64,000 bases of DNA. It comes from Spongiibacter taiwanensis (GTDB taxonomy: Bacteria > Pseudomonadota > Gammaproteobacteria > Pseudomonadales > Spongiibacteraceae). Numbering within the stretch: the stretch's first letter is position 1; each line of letters begins with the position of its first letter. Made by a program: the position numbers and the translations under genes. Shown here piece by piece: positions 1-8,982 of the stretch. The DNA lies in the NCBI RefSeq assembly GCF_023702635.1, contig NZ_CP098455.1:3650183-3714182 (forward strand), read 5' to 3'. Below the pieces are notes generated by a model, which was given only the letters and a program-made list of their open reading frames with translations, ran no database searches and had not been told where the DNA came from.

Positions 1-154
1 TGTTCTCGATGAGCACCGAGTCCTTATTCAGCGGCAGTTTCCCCAGGTAGAAATTCAAACAGTGGCCGAGGCAGGGCACTGGTTACACGCGGAAAAGCCC
101 CAGGTCTTTAACGAAATGGTGTTGCAGTTTTTGCGCGGTCACGGCAATTTTTGA
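1..154 (+). CDS. alpha/beta hydrolase, C-terminal end (partial)
   Basis: The reading frame is open from the window edge to TGA at 152-154, giving the last 50 residues of a protein. The segment AGHWLHAEKP, followed by a short helix and the end FLRGHGNF, is the usual C-terminus of YbfF-type alpha/beta-hydrolase-fold esterases. The histidine of GHWLHAE would be the catalytic triad histidine. The nucleophile serine and the substrate cannot be seen. About 65 bp separate it from the next start. The fold assignment is likely; the reaction is unknown. Confidence 0.7.
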   Translation, partial: VLDEHRVLIQRQFPQVEIQTVAEAGHWLHAEKPQVFNEMVLQFLRGHGNF

Positions 155-218
155 AAGCCGTCATGGCGAGGTCATAAACTTACGATAAAACCTGGGCGGC
201 CATTTGCCGGAGACCAGC

Positions 219-1094
219 ATGATTAACAGCATTACCGAGTCCTTATACGCCGATCAGCCCGAGGGGACCCTCTATCACTACACGTCGTTTGGCGGCGTAC
301 TCGGCATTGTTGGCAGTCAGGTCCTATGGGCCAGTGATATTCGCTACATGAATGATTCTGCGGAGTTGCGCCACACTGCTGACCTGGTGAAAACCGAGGT
401 CACCGCGCGAATTGCCGCAGGTCATGATCACCCTCAGTTGTTAAATGCCTTTCTCGATTGGGTTGCCCATCGCATCACCAATGGCCATATCCTGTTTGGT
501 GCCTCATTCCGTTCCCACGGCAATCTGCTCAGCCAGTGGCGAGGCTACAGTGCCGTGGGCAAAGGGGCCAGTCTGGGCTTTGACGCCGACTATGTGTCGA
601 CCTGTGCCAATGAACAGGCTTTTCGTCTGGGGCGATGTGTTTACGACAGTGAAGAGCAGAGCGAGCTCATCGGTCAGATTGTCGACGCTGTTGAGGGCTT
701 GGCCGGTCGCGCCGGGCTATTAGAGGGGCCGGTGCCTGGCGATGCCTACCCGCCGCTATTTCAGCAGCTGGAAACGGATTTGTTGCGCATTGCTGCCATT
801 CTTAAACATCCCTCCTTTGAAGAAGAGCAGGAGTGGCGACTGGTCTCGCCGGTCGTCTCCGACTTTAAGGCTGCCCCGGTGTACTTTCGCGAAGGGCGCA
901 GCATGCTGGTTCCTTACATGAAATTCTCGCTGATGTGTCGGGATTACCAGCAAATGCAGATGGAGCACGTTTATCTGGGGCCAACGCCAAATATCAGTCT
1001 GTCGATGAACTCCATGAAAATGTGCCTGGCCAAGCACGGTATTCGCCCGGCCAGGGGGATCGATTATTGTCAGATTCCCTACCGGCAACGTTAG
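219..1094 (+). CDS. DUF2971 family protein
   Basis: A 291-residue cytoplasmic protein with no signal peptide or membrane segment. The opening LYHYTSFGGVLGIV, then LWASDIRYMNDSAE, and the central SQWRGYSAVGKGASLGF are the hallmarks of DUF2971. That family has no established biochemical role; some members sit in defence or stress contexts. I chose ATG 219 because GGAG lies about 6 bases upstream. An in-frame TTG at 204 would add five residues but has no better ribosome site. It stands alone, with the next gene convergent, so context gives no function. Confidence 0.75.
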   Translation: MINSITESLYADQPEGTLYHYTSFGGVLGIVGSQVLWASDIRYMNDSAELRHTADLVKTEVTARIAAGHDHPQLLNAFLDWVAHRITNGHILFGASFRSHGNLLSQWRGYSAVGKGASLGFDADYVSTCANEQAFRLGRCVYDSEEQSELIGQIVDAVEGLAGRAGLLEGPVPGDAYPPLFQQLETDLLRIAAILKHPSFEEEQEWRLVSPVVSDFKAAPVYFREGRSMLVPYMKFSLMCRDYQQMQMEHVYLGPTPNISLSMNSMKMCLAKHGIRPARGIDYCQIPYRQR

Positions 1095-1160
1095 CGCACC
1101 TCTGATTATTTTGGCGATAGTTCAGGCTCAGATGCTTTAGCCTTGACTGTGCTCTTGCCG

Positions 1161-1952
1161 CTAACGCGCGAGGCTGTCGTTCCAGTCAAATCGCGCCAGC
1201 AGCGCGGAGTAGAGCACATCCAAGGGGGCACGGATGGTCAGCGGGGTATCGGTCTCTGGGTGGCTGATGGTGAGGCTTTCGGCGTGGAGTAACAGGCGCG
1301 GGCAGTCCAATTGACTGGCAAAATAGCGATTGTGTCGCCCGCGGCCGTGTTTGGCATCGCCAATGATGGGGTGGGAAATATGTTTCATATGTCGGCGCAG
1401 CTGATGGCGTCGGCCCGTGAGCGGCCGCAGCCGAACCAACGAGTAGCGTGAGCTGGGGTAGGTTTCGATCATCACGGGTAGTTCGGTTTGTGCCAGGCAC
1501 TCATAGTCGGTTATCGCTGTTTGGGCAGCCACTGGCTGGCTGCCCGGCGGACGATCTTCCTCCTGTAAGGCATGGTCTATCCTGCCGCTGCGTGGGCAGT
1601 AACCGCGGACCACCGCCAAATAGGTCTTGCGCACAGCACTCTCATTCGCACTCTGATTGGCCTGAAATTGCAGGCTGACTTGCTGGGCGACGGTTTTGGA
1701 CAGGGCAAATAGCAGGACGCCGGAGGTGGGTTTGTCGAGCCGGTGTAGCGGGTAAACCCGCTGACCTAATTGGTCCCGTAGCAGCTGCAGCGCAAATCGG
1801 GTCTCGTGCCGGTCGATCGGGCTTCGGTGTACTAGCAGGCCCGCAGGTTTGTTAATGGCCACCAGGTCACGGTCGTGGTAGAGAATGTCGAGTGTATCTG
1901 GCGATGCCGTTTCTTGCGCCGACCCAGTGCCTTCAGTATTGGCCTCCGTCAT
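1161..1952 (-). CDS. truC: tRNA pseudouridine(65) synthase TruC
   Basis: 263 residues of the RluA/TruC pseudouridine synthase fold, expected to isomerise U65 in tRNA. An acidic N-terminal tail is followed by LYHDRDLVAINKPAGLLVH. The catalytic motif HRLDKPTSGVLL contains the conserved Asp, and the RPLTGRRHQLRRH region is typical of the family. It has no S4 domain, which fits TruC better than RluD or RluC. Its ATG overlaps the stop of the upstream ytfJ-like gene by 4 nt (ATGA), so the two are probably cotranscribed and translationally coupled. The exact target nucleotide is inferred from family resemblance. Confidence 0.85.
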   Translation of the reverse strand: MTEANTEGTGSAQETASPDTLDILYHDRDLVAINKPAGLLVHRSPIDRHETRFALQLLRDQLGQRVYPLHRLDKPTSGVLLFALSKTVAQQVSLQFQANQSANESAVRKTYLAVVRGYCPRSGRIDHALQEEDRPPGSQPVAAQTAITDYECLAQTELPVMIETYPSSRYSLVRLRPLTGRRHQLRRHMKHISHPIIGDAKHGRGRHNRYFASQLDCPRLLLHAESLTISHPETDTPLTIRAPLDVLYSALLARFDWNDSLAR

Positions 1953-2542
1953 TCTGCGGCAGAAGACCCAGTACTGCGCTCGATTTCGGTGTTGAGCGCC
2001 GACATGATGGCCGTCACCTCCTGCTCGCTAATGCCCCCTTCCTGGAAGTAGCTAATGTTGCCCTCAGCACTGACCAGAATGACTGCCACGCCTTCCCCAG
2101 AGAGTTGCCAATCCTGACGCACCGCACCGGTCTTATCTGCAATTAAGCTGGCCTCGGGGTGTTCGCGTTTATTTTCGCCCAGTTTTGACAGCACCAACCC
2201 CCGCGTGCCCCACAGCGCGTCGTTGAGATTGACCACACTGACCGATTGGAAACTTCCCTCGGCAAAATCGGCCGCTTCCAGCGCCGCTTTCAGGGGGGCG
2301 ATGATTTGCTCGGACGACAGCCGGGCTGCCATGTGGAAGATCAACGCCGGACTGCCAGCAGTGATTTGCTCGCTGTTCCAGGGCCGGTACACCACCGCAT
2401 TGTCCTGCAGAATAAGCTCGCCGGGCTCGGGGACCTGGGTGACTGGCAGGGTGTCGCCAATGTTGAAGGCATAGCTCGGAGAGGCAATCAGCAGTAGGAA
2501 GAGGACGGTCGGCAGAAATCGAAAGGCCATCGCAATGTACAT
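1949..2542 (-). CDS. ytfJ: YtfJ-family periplasmic protein
   Basis: 197 residues beginning with a signal peptide: a hydrophobic core FLPTVLFLLLIAS, then a PSYA cleavage region. The mature part has a thioredoxin-like/peroxiredoxin-like layout without a CxxC pair, matching YtfJ, a conserved periplasmic gammaproteobacterial family of unknown role. Two starts are possible, ATG 2542 (used here) and ATG 2530. Neither has a clear ribosome site, and the later one gives a more typical signal peptide. It overlaps truC by 4 nt downstream. Confidence 0.8.
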   Translation of the reverse strand: MYIAMAFRFLPTVLFLLLIASPSYAFNIGDTLPVTQVPEPGELILQDNAVVYRPWNSEQITAGSPALIFHMAARLSSEQIIAPLKAALEAADFAEGSFQSVSVVNLNDALWGTRGLVLSKLGENKREHPEASLIADKTGAVRQDWQLSGEGVAVILVSAEGNISYFQEGGISEQEVTAIMSALNTEIERSTGSSAAE

Positions 2543-2733
2543 CGGCAGTGGAGGTGGTGAGATGGTATCACGTTGGTACCGGTGGGCAGTGGCTCAGCGG
2601 CCAGGCTAAGCACCGGATTTGGGTCAATACCATTAGCGGGCTGGCCGGTTCTTGAATCTGGCTGGAGCCAAACAAGGAGCGCGGGCAACAGGTCTGGGGT
2701 TCTCGTTTGGCAGCCTGGGCGTTGCGCCTCCGC

Positions 2734-3141
2734 CTATTCCTGCCAGTGCAGGATGATGCGTCGCTTTCCGGCGCTGCGGCGATGTTCCCATAGATAAATA
2801 CCCTGCCAAGTGCCCAATGCCAACTCGCGGTCGACGATGGGAATGGACAGTGAACTCGCTGTTAAGGCGGCCTTGATATGGGCCGGCATGTCGTCGGGGC
2901 CCTCTAAGGTATGGGTGTAGAGTGGGTCATTTTCGGGGACCAAACGATTGAGCCAGCGCTCCAGATCCCGCTGGGCGGAGGGGTCATAGTTCTCTTGAAT
3001 CAACAGGCTGGCAGAAGTGTGCTGGATAAACAGGGTGCAGAGCCCCTGGCGGGGTAATTGTGCGCCCAGCACCTGGTGAATCTGCGTGGTGATACTGTGC
3101 AGACCCTGGCCGGGGACGTTGATATCGAGTGTGGCAATCAT
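2734..3141 (-). CDS. yjbQ: YjbQ/UPF0047 family protein
   Basis: 135 residues covering the whole of this small family. Motifs include CTLFIQHTSASLLIQEN, the acidic DPSAQRDLERWL segment, the GPDDMPAHIKAAL helix, and the closing GTWQGIYLWEHR with RRIILHWQE. These YjbQ proteins form trimers and have been linked to weak thiamine-phosphate synthase activity; the physiological role is unclear. Conserved histidines (IQHTSAS, MPAHIK, LWEHR) probably bind metal. It is transcribed alone, with about 190 bp before the ytfJ start. Confidence 0.85.
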   Translation of the reverse strand: MIATLDINVPGQGLHSITTQIHQVLGAQLPRQGLCTLFIQHTSASLLIQENYDPSAQRDLERWLNRLVPENDPLYTHTLEGPDDMPAHIKAALTASSLSIPIVDRELALGTWQGIYLWEHRRSAGKRRIILHWQE

Positions 3142-3455
3142 GGCGCTAGTCTCTTGGCGGAGGGCAATATTTCATCGGTGTTGCCAATGGTGCGTTAATA
3201 CCAGCCTAAGAATGCGCATTTTAGACCAATAATCCTGGGTGGCGCGCCGCATTCATTGACGGCCACCACAACGAATATCGCCTCAAATAGGGCAAAGCTT
3301 ATTCTCTCCGTGATCGCTATCCAAGCCTTGAGGTGCTCGCTTCGGGGGTTGCTCGCTGGCAGTGGCAGCACGGCATGGGTTTTTAGCCGCTGGAAACTCC
3401 TGGAGGATTCCAAAGTCGTAGCTGCCATCACAGAGACTTTTCGGAGAAGCTGCCA
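3142..3455. other. intergenic stretch, no gene recognised
   Basis: 314 bases between the divergently transcribed yjbQ and EF-hand genes. Open frames on both strands lack a ribosome site or recognisable protein character. It presumably holds both promoters, but I see no convincing -10/-35 pair. Confidence 0.4.
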
Positions 3456-3767
3456 ATGCCTGCCTTATTGCGTGTGCTGTGTTTGTCGTTATTTCCCTTG
3501 ATCAGTATCGCTTCGCCCTTCAATAGCGAGCCCGCAGAGGTGGATAGAGAGCAGCAGCTCGAGCGGGCCAAAGATGCAAAGAATGCGGTTTTTACTGCGC
3601 TTGATAGTGATGGCAACGATCAGCTGACCCGAGAGGAGGCTTCCCTTGAGTTGTCTCTGAGCCGGGATTTCGATGATTTCGACCACAATGGCGATGGTGT
3701 TGTGGATCGTCAGGAGTATCTGAGAGAGCGTCACGCCGCTGAGTCGAATATTGAAGAAGTGCAATAA
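3456..3767 (+). CDS. secreted EF-hand protein
   Basis: 103 residues. A signal peptide (about residues 1-20) is followed by a charged helix and two EF-hand loops: DSDGNDQLTREE and DHNGDGVVDRQE. The Asp/Asn side chains at loop positions 1, 3 and 5 and the final Glu suit calcium binding. GGAGAAG lies 7 nt before ATG 3456. The partner is unknown; short periplasmic EF-hand proteins are common and mostly uncharacterised. Confidence 0.75.
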   Translation: MPALLRVLCLSLFPLISIASPFNSEPAEVDREQQLERAKDAKNAVFTALDSDGNDQLTREEASLELSLSRDFDDFDHNGDGVVDRQEYLRERHAAESNIEEVQ

Positions 3768-3903
3768 TACCAATTCAGGAACTAACAACCCGAAAGTCCG
3801 CTCCGAAGAAATGAACGACGCAGAATCAATTATTTTTCTGCAGAAACTCGGCGCCGAACCGGTATCTCGGTTCGGCGGGAATCATTCAGGGAGAAACAGA
3901 CTT

Positions 3904-4476
3904 ATGCGTTCCACAATGAAAAAAATGTTGATTGTATGTGCCGCATCAAGTGGTGCTGTGTTTGCAACTTCTTCGGCCATGGCCGCGCCGGAAGCACCTA
4001 ACCTGTACGTCGGTGCCAATTACGGTGTTTACAAGGATCGTGGCGGCGATTTTGACGAAGATGACGATTTCAAAGAGTTTCTCGTAGGCCTGCAATTCAA
4101 CTCCTTCCTCGCCGTTGAGGGGAGCTACCTCGATTTTGGTTCATTTGGCGGTGATGTAGGCAAAGCCGATATTGACGGCTATGACCTGGCGATTGTTGGG
4201 CGCCTGCCGGTTACCGATAGCTTTAGTCTGTTTGCGAAGGCCGGTCAGTTGTTCTGGGACGCCGATGTTCGCGTGGCGGGCTTAAAGGATAGTTATGATG
4301 GTGACGAACCTTTCTTTGGTGTTGGTGCTGATTTCTATGTGACCAATAACCTGGCGGTGGTCCTTGAGTACGATCGCTACAAAATCGATTTGGAAGACTC
4401 CAATTTGCCCGGCCCGGGGTCAAACTTTGAGGGCGATATGGATACCTTCAAGGTAGGTGCGCGACTCGCGTTTTAA
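3904..4476 (+). CDS. outer-membrane beta-barrel protein
   Basis: 190 residues from ATG 3904, preceded by a GGGAGA ribosome site. A signal peptide ends near AMAAPEAP. The mature chain alternates polar and hydrophobic residues in short strands joined by acidic turns (for example GDFDEDDDF), and ends in a phenylalanine (VGARLAF), the usual C-terminal signal of an outer-membrane barrel. The size suggests an eight-stranded barrel of the OmpA-like/porin-like class; no ligand can be named. The frame is open further upstream to 3751, but that part has no protein character. A strong terminator follows. Confidence 0.75.
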   Translation: MRSTMKKMLIVCAASSGAVFATSSAMAAPEAPNLYVGANYGVYKDRGGDFDEDDDFKEFLVGLQFNSFLAVEGSYLDFGSFGGDVGKADIDGYDLAIVGRLPVTDSFSLFAKAGQLFWDADVRVAGLKDSYDGDEPFFGVGADFYVTNNLAVVLEYDRYKIDLEDSNLPGPGSNFEGDMDTFKVGARLAF

Positions 4477-4564
4477 GTCGCTAACCCAAGGGGTAGTGAG
4501 TTAGCTGCCCCGCCTTTTATGCCTGGGTTACATCGATGATACCTGCGATGTAACCGCGCCCCTT

Positions 4565-4608
4565 GCCAACCAATGTGTTCTCCCCCATCCACATTGGTTG
4601 GCTTTTTT
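4565..4608 (+). terminator. rho-independent terminator of the outer-membrane barrel gene
   Basis: A perfect 13-bp inverted repeat, GCCAACCAATGTG at 4565-4577 and CACATTGGTTGGC at 4590-4602, with a 12-nt loop, is followed by six T at 4603-4608. The opposite strand has no T tract, so it acts on the plus strand only. Confidence 0.9.
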
Positions 4609-4682
4609 AGTTCCCAATCTACAAGAGCGAGTTTGGCTCTGCGCCTGTTTATTAACCGCCCAGAGTTTGTCAGGCCGTGTTG

Positions 4683-5513
4683 TCAGTAGGGCGGGTGGCT
4701 GCCCGGTAGCTTGGCACCGCAGTGTTTGCAATACACTGCGTCCTTCTCGTGACCATACTTGTTGCAACTCTGGCATTGGCGCCGGCTGATCTGGCGCTGG
4801 CTCTCCCGAATAAATTCCGCACTCAGAATGCCAGTGGGAATGGCAATGATCGCGTAGCTGGTGACCATGGCCAGTGCTGCGACGGCCTGTCCCAGCGGGG
4901 TGCCGGGGGCAATGTCGCCGTAGCCTACCGTGGTGACCGTGACAATGGCCCAGTAAATACTGCGGGGCAGGCTGGAGAAACCGTTTTGTGGCCCTTCGAT
5001 CAGGTACATCAGCGAGCCGAACACCACCACAAGGGTTACCACAGCCACCAAAAAAACAGAGATCTTATGGCGCGATGCTTCCAGCGAGCGGAGCAATACC
5101 TGGGCTTCACTCATATAGTGAAACAGTTTGAATATGCGGAATATGCGCAGCACCCGGAAAATTCGAATGACCAACAAATGCTGGGCGCCGGGCACAAAAA
5201 AGGCCAAATAGGTAGGCAGCACTGCTATCAGGTCAACAATGCCATAGAAACTGAAAATATAGGCTCGGCGATTGGGTGAACAGTAAATCCGTGCGACATA
5301 TTCAGCGGTAAAAAGCACCGTAAAGGCAACTTCGGCGGCAAATAGCCAATGGCCATACTGATCGTTGATGCTGGCGACCGAGTCGAGCAGCAGGGCGAGG
5401 ACACTGGCGAGGATGACAATAATCAGAACAACGTCAAAGTTGCGACCGGCGCCGGTTTCGGTGCCAAATATCACCCGGTGCATCCGCGCCTTGACGGTTT
5501 CCTGTTCCGTCAT
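4683..5513 (-). CDS. voltage-gated-type potassium channel with C-terminal zinc ribbon
   Basis: 276 residues with an ion_trans layout. Helices S1-S4 run from about residue 28 to 145, with an arginine-rich S4 (VIRIFRVLRIFRIFKLF). The pore helix and selectivity filter TVTTVGYGD follow, then S6. After S6 a short linker leads to CQSCNKYGHEKDAVYCKHC, a four-cysteine ribbon likely to bind zinc. The filter predicts potassium selectivity. ATG 5513 overlaps the bioA stop by 4 nt, so the channel is the second gene of a bioA transcript. A longer frame to 5555 exists, but the overlapping start is the natural one. Confidence 0.85.
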   Translation of the reverse strand: MTEQETVKARMHRVIFGTETGAGRNFDVVLIIVILASVLALLLDSVASINDQYGHWLFAAEVAFTVLFTAEYVARIYCSPNRRAYIFSFYGIVDLIAVLPTYLAFFVPGAQHLLVIRIFRVLRIFRIFKLFHYMSEAQVLLRSLEASRHKISVFLVAVVTLVVVFGSLMYLIEGPQNGFSSLPRSIYWAIVTVTTVGYGDIAPGTPLGQAVAALAMVTSYAIIAIPTGILSAEFIRESQRQISRRQCQSCNKYGHEKDAVYCKHCGAKLPGSHPPY

Positions 5514-6817
5514 CTGGCGGATTCCTGTTCGACTACGGCCACCATTTGGCGGCACAAATACGCTAAATCTTCGTCACTGATAATGTAGGGCGGCATGGTG
5601 TAAATGAGTTTGCCGAAGGGCCGAATCCATATGCCGGCATCGACAAAGCGCTTTTGGATACTGGCCATACTGACGGGATGTTCCATTTCGATGACCCCGA
5701 TTCCGCCAAGGCAGCGCACTTCTTTCACACCCGGTAGCTCTCGGGCTGAAGCAAGACCGGCCTGCAAACCACGCTGAAGCCGGGCAATGTTGCGCCGCCA
5801 GTCGTCACTCAACAATAGATCGATACTGGCATTGGCCACGCTGCATGCCAGCGGGTTTCCCATAAAGGTGGGGCCATGCATGAAAACACCCGCTTCCCCC
5901 TCGCAGATGCCTACGGCAATTTCCTCGGTGCACAGGGTGGCGGCGAGGCTGAGGTAGCCGCCGGTCAGGGCTTTGCCCACGCACATGATGTCCGGGCTGA
6001 TGCCGGCATGATCACAGGCGAACAGCTCGCCGGTACGGCCGAACCCTGTCGCAATCTCGTCGTGAATCAACAACACGCCAAACTCATCACACAGGCCCCG
6101 TAACAGGCGAAGATAGTGGGGGGAATAGAAGCGCATTCCGCCCGCGCCCTGCACAATCGGCTCCACGATCACGGCGGCTAATTCATCGTGATGCTGTTCC
6201 AGCAGCGTCTTTATCGGCGCCATATCCGCATCGGTTGCCGTCTCGTTGAAGGCGACATTAGGCGAGGGCGCAAACAGGTGTTGCGGCAGCACTTCGCTGA
6301 ACAGATGATGCATGCCGGTAACCGGGTCGCAAACGGCCATGGTGGCAAAAGTGTCGCCGTGGTAGCCGCTGCGCAAGGCCAGCAATCTGGATTTGGCTTT
6401 TTTGCCCTTGGAAATCCAGTATTGCAGGGCCATTTTGATCGCCACTTCTACCGCCACGGAGCCTGAGTCAGAAATAAATACCCGGCGCAGTGGTGCGGGG
6501 GTGATGTCGACCAGGCGCTTGCCAAGACTGGCAGCCGGTTGGTGGGTCAGCCCGCCAAACATCACATGGGACATGTTGGCGAGTTGATCGGTGGCGGCTT
6601 TGTTGAGCACGGGGTGATTGTAGCCGTGAATGGCCGACCACCAGGAAGACATGCCGTCGACCAGCGTGCGACCATCGGCTAACTGCAGGCGCACACCCTG
6701 GGCGGATACCACCGGAAAAATATCCGGGCGTTGCAGTGCCGAGGAGTAGGGGTGCCAGATGTGTTGTTCGTCCCATTGTTGCCATTGTGCCGCGCTGGCG
6801 TTTTGATAGTCCGACAT
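5510..6817 (-). CDS. bioA: adenosylmethionine-8-amino-7-oxononanoate aminotransferase BioA
   Basis: 435 residues, a full-length class III PLP aminotransferase. It makes 7,8-diaminopelargonate from KAPA with S-adenosylmethionine as amino donor, in biotin synthesis. Seen in order: HIWHPYSSALQRPDI near the start, the substrate-pocket LVDGMSSWWSAIHGYN, SGSVAVEVAIKMALQYW, LIHDEIATGFGRTG, and the PLP lysine in MCVGKALTGGYL. No other biotin gene is in the window; the ion channel follows with a 4-nt overlap. It is transcribed away from fumC across a 135-bp gap. Confidence 0.95.
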   Translation of the reverse strand: MSDYQNASAAQWQQWDEQHIWHPYSSALQRPDIFPVVSAQGVRLQLADGRTLVDGMSSWWSAIHGYNHPVLNKAATDQLANMSHVMFGGLTHQPAASLGKRLVDITPAPLRRVFISDSGSVAVEVAIKMALQYWISKGKKAKSRLLALRSGYHGDTFATMAVCDPVTGMHHLFSEVLPQHLFAPSPNVAFNETATDADMAPIKTLLEQHHDELAAVIVEPIVQGAGGMRFYSPHYLRLLRGLCDEFGVLLIHDEIATGFGRTGELFACDHAGISPDIMCVGKALTGGYLSLAATLCTEEIAVGICEGEAGVFMHGPTFMGNPLACSVANASIDLLLSDDWRRNIARLQRGLQAGLASARELPGVKEVRCLGGIGVIEMEHPVSMASIQKRFVDAGIWIRPFGKLIYTMPPYIISDEDLAYLCRQMVAVVEQESAR

Positions 6818-6952
6818 TGCTCCCTCCTGTGAAGCGGCAAGTTTATCAGTTGTCGACCCGGGAGGGGGAACAAGCGCGGTCGCCAGCAGTCAGGCTAAAG
6901 AGCCTGAGTGTTCCGGGACGAGAATGAGCCGAATCTGGGATAGGAGAAAACC

Positions 6953-8317
6953 ATGGGGTTTCGAGTAGAGCAGGACAGCATGGGCGACGTTCAGGTGCCG
7001 GAATCGGCCCTCTATGGCGCCCAAACCCAACGGGCCGTCGACAATTTTCCCATCAGCGACCTTACGCTGCCGCATACGTTTATCCACGCGGTGGTGCGCA
7101 TCAAGCGCTGTGCCGCCATGGTGAATGCCGAGGCCGGATTGCTGGATGCCGACATCTACCAGGGAATCAGTTTGGCAGCGGAACAATTGCTAGCCGGGGA
7201 GCACGCAGATCAGTTTCCAGTTGATGTATTTCAAACGGGTTCTGGCACCAGCACGAATATGAATGTGAACGAGGTGCTGGCAAGCCTGGCCTCGCGGCAT
7301 TGCGGTCGCCCGGTGAGCCCCAATGATCACGTCAATATGAGTCAGAGCAGTAACGATGTGATCCCCACGGCGATTCACCTGAGCAGCACGATTGCGCTGA
7401 CCGACGCGCTCCTGCCGGCGCTGGAGCATTTAGAGGCAGTCATCCAGCGCCGGGCTGACGAGTTTTCGTCGGTGATCAAGACCGGGCGCACCCATTTGAT
7501 GGATGCCATGCCCTTGAGCCTGGGACAGGAGCTGGGGGCGTGGCGCAGCCAGCTGGCCAAAAATCGGGTGCGGCTACAGAGCTTGCTGCCCCAGTTGTGC
7601 CAGCTCTCCCAGGGTGGCACGGCAGTCGGCAGTGGTGTTAACGCGCCCCCGCTGTTTGCCGAGAAGTTCTGCACCGCCATCAGCGCTGATACCGGCATTA
7701 ACTTTGTCAGTAACGGTTCGCTGTTCGAGGGCATTGCCAGCCAGGATACCGCGGTGGCACTGTCGGGTCAGTTGCGTACCCTGGCGGTGACGCTGATGAA
7801 AATCAGCAATGATCTTCGCTGGATGAACAGCGGCCCGCTGGCGGGCCTCGGTGAAATTCAGCTGCCGGCGCTGCAGCCCGGCAGTAGCATCATGCCGGGT
7901 AAAGTGAATCCCGTCATTCCCGAAGCGGTGGCAATGGTCGCCGCCCAAGTGATGGGAAATGACGCGGCCATTGCGGTCGCGGGGCAGTCGGGCAATTTTC
8001 AGCTCAATGTGATGTTGCCCCTCATTGCTCATAATCTGCTGCAAAGTATCGGGCTGCTTGCCAGCGGCATGACCGTGCTGGCAGACAAGGCAATGGCGGA
8101 TTTTCAGGTGAATCAGTCGCGCCTTGATGAGGCCTTGGCCCGCAACCCGATTCTGGTTACTGCCCTGAACCCCAAAATTGGCTACCTGAAGGCAGCGGAT
8201 ATTGCCAAACGAGCTTACCAGGAGGGGCGCCCAGTGTTGGATGTGGCGGAAGAGATGACCGAATACTCCCGGGCGGAACTGGCCGAGATACTCGACCCAG
8301 CAAAGCTGGCGCGTTAG
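6953..8317 (+). CDS. fumC: class II fumarate hydratase FumC
   Basis: 454 residues, the normal length. The enzyme interconverts fumarate and malate without an iron-sulfur cluster. The chain shows VFQTGSGTSTNMNVNEV, the SQSSNDVIPT segment, the TGRTHLMDA helix, and the family signature GSSIMPGKVNPV with the flexible catalytic loop. AGGAG lies 7 nt before ATG 6953. The stop overlaps the convergent tesA end by 4 nt. It could help under iron limitation or oxidative stress, as other FumC enzymes do, but no regulatory site is visible to prove that. Confidence 0.95.
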   Translation: MGFRVEQDSMGDVQVPESALYGAQTQRAVDNFPISDLTLPHTFIHAVVRIKRCAAMVNAEAGLLDADIYQGISLAAEQLLAGEHADQFPVDVFQTGSGTSTNMNVNEVLASLASRHCGRPVSPNDHVNMSQSSNDVIPTAIHLSSTIALTDALLPALEHLEAVIQRRADEFSSVIKTGRTHLMDAMPLSLGQELGAWRSQLAKNRVRLQSLLPQLCQLSQGGTAVGSGVNAPPLFAEKFCTAISADTGINFVSNGSLFEGIASQDTAVALSGQLRTLAVTLMKISNDLRWMNSGPLAGLGEIQLPALQPGSSIMPGKVNPVIPEAVAMVAAQVMGNDAAIAVAGQSGNFQLNVMLPLIAHNLLQSIGLLASGMTVLADKAMADFQVNQSRLDEALARNPILVTALNPKIGYLKAADIAKRAYQEGRPVLDVAEEMTEYSRAELAEILDPAKLAR

Positions 8318-8982
8318 GGGTGATTGTCGCTGAGCAACGTTAGCACTGCGGGGGTGACCAGATCGCGAATCACCGGCTGAGCCTCGGCGGTCGGGTGAAT
8401 GCCGTCGGATTGCATCAGAGCCGGATTGGTTGCTACTCCCTCGAGCAAGAACGGCACCAGGGGCAGCTCGTGCGTCTTGGCGAGCTGGACGTAAATCTGG
8501 TGGAATTGCTCGGTATAGCGGCGACCATAGTTGGGCGGGATATGCATCCCCACCAGCAGGACCTGGGCGCCTTCTGCCTGCCCGAGCTTGATCATCTTCT
8601 CCAGGTTCTGACGTATGCTGGCTATTGGGTAGCCGCGCAGGCCATCATTACCGCCAAGCTCAATGATCAGCAGATCAACCTCATTCTCTGCTAGCAGGGC
8701 CGGCAAACGTGCCAGACCGCCAGCGGTGGTTTCGCCACTGACACTGGCGTTTTTCAAGACCGCCGCCTCAGGGAATTGTTTGGCCATAAGTTCTGGCCAG
8801 CTGGCTTCCTGGGGAATGCGATAAGCTGCGCTCAGGCTGTCGCCGAGTAGTAAGACGGTGTCGGCCCGGGCCCAGCCGGTACAGAGCATCAACAGGAGCA
8901 GCGCCCCTCGCAGGGCTTTACTGATCGGGGTGTGCCGGGAAATGCGGCGCCCCGGCAGCAACCAAAGGAAAATAGTGTTCAT
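8314..8982 (-). CDS. tesA: arylesterase / acyl-CoA thioesterase I TesA
   Basis: 222 residues, a secreted SGNH hydrolase. Block I is LLLGDSLSAAY with the nucleophile Ser, block III is ELGGNDGLRG, and block V is SDGIHPTAEA with the catalytic Asp and His. A hydrophobic signal segment (ALLLLMLCTGWARA) sits behind an unusually long basic leader of about 22 residues, so translation may really begin further in, for example at an in-frame TTG. The ATG (8982-8980) directly abuts the ybbA-type start, as CATATG. Divergent pairing of tesA with ybbA is also seen in E. coli. Confidence 0.9.
   Translation of the reverse strand: MNTIFLWLLPGRRISRHTPISKALRGALLLLMLCTGWARADTVLLLGDSLSAAYRIPQEASWPELMAKQFPEAAVLKNASVSGETTAGGLARLPALLAENEVDLLIIELGGNDGLRGYPIASIRQNLEKMIKLGQAEGAQVLLVGMHIPPNYGRRYTEQFHQIYVQLAKTHELPLVPFLLEGVATNPALMQSDGIHPTAEAQPVIRDLVTPAVLTLLSDNHP

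Noticed and set aside
3195..3431. 78-codon minus-strand frame upstream of yjbQ
   Set aside because: No ribosome site and no family resemblance; probably part of the promoter region.
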